NCBI GenBank assembly: GCA_023424965.1
Contig: JAFADI010000236.1
Coordinates: 1-64,000 of the forward strand
Length of the DNA stretch: 64,000 nt
Direction: 5' to 3'
From: Bacillota bacterium
GTDB taxonomy: Bacteria; Bacillota; Clostridia; Acetivibrionales; JAFADI01
Shown: piece by piece, positions 60,801 through 64,000 of the stretch
Numbering within the stretch: position 1 is the stretch's first letter
Layout of the letters: every line of letters begins with the position of its first letter
The notes under the pieces: model-generated
Databases searched by the model: none
The model's input: the letters and a program-made list of their open reading frames with translations, nothing else
Told to the model about the DNA's origin: nothing
Translations under genes and position numbers: made by a program

Positions 60801-61470
60801 GGATATCGGCAGCATTCCTCAGGCCCAGAAGAGGATCAACGAGTACAGGACCGAAATAAAGGAACTGGGTCCGGTCAACGTTGCAGCCATTGAGGAGTAT
60901 ATAAAAACCAAGGAAAGATATGAATTCATGTCCCATCAGAAAAATGACATGGAACAGGCAAAGGAGAAGCTCCACAGGGTCATCTACGAAATGACCTCGA
61001 TTATGAAGAGGCAGTTTATGGAGCAGTTCAAGCTCATTAATGAAAATTTCAATATTGTTTTTAAGGAACTCTTCGACGGAGGACGGGCGGAGTTAATCCT
61101 GGTAGACAAGGAGAATGTACTGGAAAGCGGCATAGAAATTGAAGTTCAACCGCCGGGCAAAAAGCTTCAGAACATGATGCTGCTCTCCGGAGGAGAACGG
61201 GCCTTTACTGCCATCGCGCTGCTTTTTTCCATCCTCAGGCTGAGGCCCACGCCTTTTTGCATTCTGGATGAGATTGAGGCAGCCCTGGACGATGCCAACG
61301 TATACAGGTTTGCCCAGTATATCAAGGGCTTCTCCGAAAAGACCCAGTTTATTATGGTTACACACAGAAAAGGCACCATGGAAGCTGCAGACACCCTGTA
61401 CGGAGTGACAATGCAGGAGCACGGCATATCGAAGATCGTATCCATGCGCATGGGCGAGAAGGCAAGCTGA
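57898..61470 (+). CDS. smc: chromosome segregation protein SMC
   Basis: SMC forms the ring that organises and condenses the chromosome with ScpA and ScpB (coded near 20 kb). The 1190-residue protein has the ATP head with Walker A GPNGSGKSN (31-39), a long coiled coil (about 170-505), a hinge domain (about 526-650), the returning coiled coil (about 670-1020), and the C-terminal head with the signature LSGGERAFTAIAL and Walker B CILDEIEAALDD. I chose TTG 57898, because AGAGGTG at 57885-57891 is six bases upstream; GTG 57889 overlaps that box. rnc, often upstream in Bacillus, is not here. Confidence 0.95.
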   Translation: MYLKKLDIQGFKSFADKIALEFNAGITSVVGPNGSGKSNIADAVRWVLGEQSARTLRGSRMEDIIFAGTEHRKPLGFAEVSLTIDNSDGKLPVSFSEVTVTRRVYRSGESEYLINKTSCRLKDIHELFLDTGIGKDGYSIIGQGRVDEILSTKSEDRRQIFEEASGIMKYKVRKLEAEKKLEQTEQNLIRINDIIVELENQLEPLRQQSEVAKKYLNLRESLKELEVNVYIENISKFKEKLKEFHEQYDTIKENIDCENLKLENVTGKNRQKTDHLKRLDEKLEHSRQEFYGLEGNLERCNSEIKVNDEKINNLEHNIARLDSEIKEISQKVEQYSQEEGSKQQKIAYLNKRYEDYSTKLKDYEQQMEVILATLDENERHIEELKASIMDKLDLVSDKKTLINNTRAHIDNLKKRHNNITNEIYHLTLEKDKELIRKEDLAESIGKTKNELKHSKEKLEELSGEKKQLESELDGLTKQQNGIRSDLHVKSSRQKMLQDMERNLEGYNRSVKEILQACRQNPDLGKGIYGALAQLITVDKKYETAIEMSLGSALQNIAANTEEDAKKAIEYLKSHKLGRATFLPISSVNGRTFDAGTLKEIKMQPGFCGIGSDLVECNPKFSGIILSFLGRTVVVENLDAGIKIARKFNYSFRIVTLEGDILSTSGSMSGGSIENRGPGILSRNREIQEIREDLERLRKDEIQVQEKIDTVITMVKEVSTEASLEEEKVRNNELVRIRDESHLALVEENIKKCDAKSGMLKGEQAQLVRQEAETASELSRYQSELDTMEQDMAETKRIIAENQEKHKEDQSVRDALHNDIMDFKISVNSILESLEGVKEAMVRITDEKETLNRSIHRKNSEKLKNNEEIKSLREKNEGLRAIIKGFEEEKTGRTLEIDRISEEKRVLEEELYDTVNVIKDINKNIVLLQEDFNRLEVKKAKIEAEMEAIQNRMWDEYELTYTNALELRKDIGSIPQAQKRINEYRTEIKELGPVNVAAIEEYIKTKERYEFMSHQKNDMEQAKEKLHRVIYEMTSIMKRQFMEQFKLINENFNIVFKELFDGGRAELILVDKENVLESGIEIEVQPPGKKLQNMMLLSGGERAFTAIALLFSILRLRPTPFCILDEIEAALDDANVYRFAQYIKGFSEKTQFIMVTHRKGTMEAADTLYGVTMQEHGISKIVSMRMGEKAS

Positions 61471-61519
61471 TACAGAAACAGAAAGAATAAAAAAGAAACA
61501 GATATGGAGGAATGCATTC

Positions 61520-62428
61520 ATGGGTTTTTTTGACAGGCTGAAGGATGGACTTCAAAAGACGAGAAAGGGCATTACGGAGAAGATTGACCAGGTTCTGGTA
61601 TCCTTCGGCAAAATCGACGACGAGCTTTTTGACGAACTGGAAGAAATACTGATTACTTCGGATATAGGTATCGAAACCACCCTGAGGATTATCGAAGACC
61701 TGAAGCGAAAAACGAAGGAAAACAAGCTCACAAATCCCGGCGACATCAAAGAGCTGCTGAAAGAAGAATTAATTGAAATTCTTGCGGAAAATGCTCCGGA
61801 GCTGAAGGTGGAAACCTCTCCTTCGGTAATCGTTGTTATAGGAGTCAATGGAGTTGGTAAAACTACATCAATTGGGAAAATTGCCAACCTGCTGAAACAA
61901 AACGGCAAAAAGGTCATTCTTGCCGCAGGGGACACTTTCCGGGCGGCTGCCATCGACCAACTGGAAATCTGGTCGAACAGGGTTGGAGTGGACGTAATAA
62001 AACAGTCGGAGGGTTCGGACCCCGCAGCCGTCATCTTTGATGCCGTACAGGCTGCAAAATCAAGAAAGGCGGATGTTTTGATCTGTGACACCGCCGGAAG
62101 GCTCCATACAAAGAAAAACCTCATGGAGGAGCTTAAGAAGGTAACAAGGGTCATCGAAAGAGAACTGCCGGGGGCCGGCCGCGAGACGCTGCTTGTCCTT
62201 GACGCCACCACCGGGCAGAATGCCATTTCCCAGGCAAAAACCTTCAGTGAGGTGGCGGATATTTCCGGCATTGTTTTGACCAAGCTGGACGGTACGGCCA
62301 AGGGCGGCATTGTTATCGCCATCAAGTCGGAGCTCAATATCCCCGTCAAGCTGATCGGCGTGGGCGAAAAGATGGAAGACCTGCAGAAATTCGATGCAAA
62401 GGAGTTTGTGGAAGCACTTTTTGCGTGA
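61520..62428 (+). CDS. ftsY: signal recognition particle receptor FtsY
   Basis: FtsY docks SRP-ribosome complexes at the membrane. The 302-residue protein has a short A region, the N domain (about 15-95) and the GTPase domain with GVNGVGKTT (108-116), DTFRAAA, DTAGRLHTK and TKLDGTAKGG. The acidic N-terminal extension found in E. coli is absent, as is usual in Firmicutes. ATATGGAGG precedes the ATG. It follows smc by 49 bases, the conserved smc-ftsY pair. Confidence 0.95.
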   Translation: MGFFDRLKDGLQKTRKGITEKIDQVLVSFGKIDDELFDELEEILITSDIGIETTLRIIEDLKRKTKENKLTNPGDIKELLKEELIEILAENAPELKVETSPSVIVVIGVNGVGKTTSIGKIANLLKQNGKKVILAAGDTFRAAAIDQLEIWSNRVGVDVIKQSEGSDPAAVIFDAVQAAKSRKADVLICDTAGRLHTKKNLMEELKKVTRVIERELPGAGRETLLVLDATTGQNAISQAKTFSEVADISGIVLTKLDGTAKGGIVIAIKSELNIPVKLIGVGEKMEDLQKFDAKEFVEALFA

Positions 62429-62663
62429 TACTATTAAAAAGGCATTGTTTATTCCCAAAAAAGCTTCAAAGCACCCGGTGCAGAGAAGAACATAAGATCA
62501 TTGGCACGAAAGTGAGAGGTCCTTACTCACAGGTCATTCCAGTCTGTTTCCCATTCCTTTTGTGCCTGGAAGTATTCCTCATAGAGTGAAGCCTTTTTTC
62601 CATAAATAATGCCTTTTACCGATAGAACAAGGTAGTAATAAATGAAGAGAATGGAGGTGCCAC

Positions 62664-63077
62664 ATGAAATTTCACACGGAGTACCTGTACTTCAATACCC
62701 GTCAGCACAGGGAATACATCAATATTACCCGGGAAGTGGAGAAAGCCCTTGACAAAAGCGGGATCAAGGAGGGAATGATCCTCGTTTCCGCTGCCCATAT
62801 CACCGCAGGAGTGTACATCAACGACGCGGAGGACGGAATTATCCAGGACATCGATGCCATGCTTGAAAGGCTTGCGCCTTTTAAACCCGACTACAAACAC
62901 CACAAGACAGGAGAAGACAATGGGGACAGCCATCTAAAGAATATTCTGGTGGGCCACCAGGTGATCATTCCCGTAACGGAGGGAAAGCTTGACCTGGGCC
63001 CCTGGCAGCAAGTGTATTATGCGGAATTTGACGGCCAGAGGAGGAAGAAGCTGATCATAAAGGTAATGGGAGAATGA
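62664..63077 (+). CDS. yjbQ: YjbQ family (UPF0047) protein
   Basis: The 137-residue protein matches the YjbQ/UPF0047 family, with [17 protein letters not shown], the histidine pair, and a C-terminal [13 protein letters not shown] block. Some members have weak thiamine-phosphate synthase activity, which is the basis of that label; the real role is unsettled. GGAGGTG lies before the ATG. It precedes a UPF0182 gene by 36 bases, likely one transcript. Confidence 0.92.
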   Translation: MKFHTEYLYFNTRQHREYINITREVEKALDKSGIKEGMILVSAAHITAGVYINDAEDGIIQDIDAMLERLAPFKPDYKHHKTGEDNGDSHLKNILVGHQVIIPVTEGKLDLGPWQQVYYAEFDGQRRKKLIIKVMGE

Positions 63078-63113
63078 ATCTGTATAGCCATAAAAGAGAG
63101 GGAGTTGTGATCA

Positions 63114-64000
63114 ATGATTTATGACTATGAAAAAGAAAAAGGCAAGAATAAAATGAGATCGGGGATTGTTTGGGTTGTCATTCTGGTACTGTGTGTGGTG
63201 GCCCTTTTTGTGGGTGCCAGCATTTATATGGACCTGGCCCAGTTGAATGAAATCGGTGATTATTCCGGTGTCTACATAACAAACATCGTTTATAAGGGTA
63301 TATTTGCCGCATTCAGCTTTTTGGCCATCTTTATCGCGTTAAGTCTCACCAACATCTTCATTAAAAGAAATCTGAACAGGTTTTTACATCAGAACGAGCT
63401 TCCGATAAAAAAGTTCCCGAATCTCAGCATCGCTGCGCTGCTGGCTCTTATCGGCGCGTTCATGACCAGGGAAATGTTTTTCCAGAAGGCCATAAACTTT
63501 ATAAATTCAACCTCTTTCGGAAAACAGGACCCGATTTTCAATATGGATATCGGGTATTATGTTTTCCAGAGGCCGTTTTTAATGACCCTCTATGACTTTG
63601 TCAGCACCCTGTGGGTTTTTGTGATATTGTACACCCTGGCCTATTATATGTCGGTGCTGTTTCTCACCTTCAACAACGTGACGGTGCAGGATCTCAAAAA
63701 CAAGACCCTCCTGCGGCACAACCTCATCAATATTGCCATATTCTTCGTCATCAAAGCGGCGGGCTACAAGTTCCAGGCCGAAAGCATCCTGTATTCCCAG
63801 TTCGTGGACGTTCAGGGGGCAGGTTATGTTGATGTGAATGTATGGCTGAATTACTTTAGAGCGGCCCCATTCCTCATTATCGCCATCGTGATTGTATCCC
63901 TCATGTTCATATTGAGAGGCAAGCTAAGGCAGGGAGCCTATACCATCGCGGTATTTCCGGCCATATGGCTGCTGGTGGCCCTGTCTGCGGGAGCTGTCCA
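63114..64000 (+). CDS. UPF0182 family membrane protein, 5' part
   Basis: The open frame runs from ATG 63114 off the window end, giving the first 295 residues. It has an N-terminal helix (about 18-40) and several further spans near 60-80, 105-120, 155-175, 195-215, 225-245 and 260-275, with the UPF0182 segment FGKQDPIFNMDIGYYVFQRP. Full-length relatives have about 900 residues, so most of the gene lies beyond the window. GAGAGGGAG precedes the ATG. Function unknown. Confidence 0.85.
   Translation, partial: MIYDYEKEKGKNKMRSGIVWVVILVLCVVALFVGASIYMDLAQLNEIGDYSGVYITNIVYKGIFAAFSFLAIFIALSLTNIFIKRNLNRFLHQNELPIKKFPNLSIAALLALIGAFMTREMFFQKAINFINSTSFGKQDPIFNMDIGYYVFQRPFLMTLYDFVSTLWVFVILYTLAYYMSVLFLTFNNVTVQDLKNKTLLRHNLINIAIFFVIKAAGYKFQAESILYSQFVDVQGAGYVDVNVWLNYFRAAPFLIIAIVIVSLMFILRGKLRQGAYTIAVFPAIWLLVALSAGAV

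Noticed and set aside
62527..62680. Minus-strand frame ending KKASLYEEYFQAQKEWETDW
   Set aside because: It looks protein-like, but no ATG, GTG or TTG occurs before the upstream stop, and it runs into the yjbQ ribosome site. A decayed gene end is possible but not supported.
1..64000. CRISPR arrays, insertion sequences, prophage or defence genes
   Set aside because: I saw no regularly spaced repeats, transposase, or phage or defence genes in either strand.

Overview
The window reads as chromosomal core sequence from a spore-forming, anaerobic member of the Clostridia. Evidence: sporulation genes (spoIIM, a dacF-type carboxypeptidase, ytfJ), a class-typical fusion of IspH with ribosomal protein S1, HutP next to an AroH-type chorismate mutase, ferredoxin-dependent indolepyruvate oxidoreductase, strong AGGAGG ribosome binding sites, frequent TTG and GTG starts, and tRNAs with encoded CCA. 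The gene order nudF-spoIIM-xerD-deoB-(phosphorylase)-dacF matches the Bacillus/Clostridium arrangement. The closest relatives may lie near Acetivibrio/Ruminiclostridium-type clostridia, but this is a guess from gene content. No phage, insertion sequence, CRISPR array or defence island was seen.

Layout. 1-8.5 kb: tRNA-Trp, an unusual run of three hairpins, proC-rnhA-nudF, then spoIIM, xerD, deoB, pyrimidine phosphorylase and dacF. 8.6-16.6 kb: a DUF2318 lipoprotein-like gene, then a membrane/AAA cluster (six-TM protein, DUF4129, DUF4350, MoxR ATPase, DUF58, an inverted SpoIIM-like gene, RDD). 16.8-23.9 kb: lysA, a rhomboid-like site-2 protease, trpS, scpA-scpB-DUF2953-ytfJ, a palindromic repeat and rluB, and two small genes. 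23.9-27.5 kb: agmatine-to-putrescine operon (aguA-aguB), a HAD phosphatase and mnmM. 27.6-31.4 kb: a three-gene biotin carboxyltransferase set that looks like a transcarboxylase, behind a promoter with two palindromes. 31.4-35.7 kb: an unknown protein, RpiR regulator, phosphatase and flavoprotein. 35.7-40.9 kb: hutP-aroH-cmk-plsC-ispH/rpsA and a CheR methyltransferase. 41-43.5 kb: murD and three tRNAs. 43.6-49.7 kb: three tandem M42 peptidases, an EamA transporter and a beta-CASP nuclease. 49.7-57.5 kb: a structured leader, lactate-permease-like transporter, and iorA-iorB flanked by two phenylacetate-CoA ligases plus a double-ACT protein. 57.5-64 kb: PspC protein, smc-ftsY, yjbQ and the start of a UPF0182 membrane protein.

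How the genes fit together. Several blocks read as metabolic modules for amino-acid or peptide use: M42 aminopeptidases release amino acids, iorAB plus the two aryl-CoA ligases handle aromatic keto acids and aryl acids, and the agu operon makes putrescine. The transcarboxylase-like trio would link oxaloacetate/pyruvate with a (methyl)malonyl-CoA type substrate. The rest is housekeeping for envelope, chromosome segregation, secretion and translation. The least explained parts are non-coding: the three-hairpin run before proC, the leader before the lctP-like gene, the terminator-like leader of iorA, and the paired palindromes before the carboxyltransferase operon.
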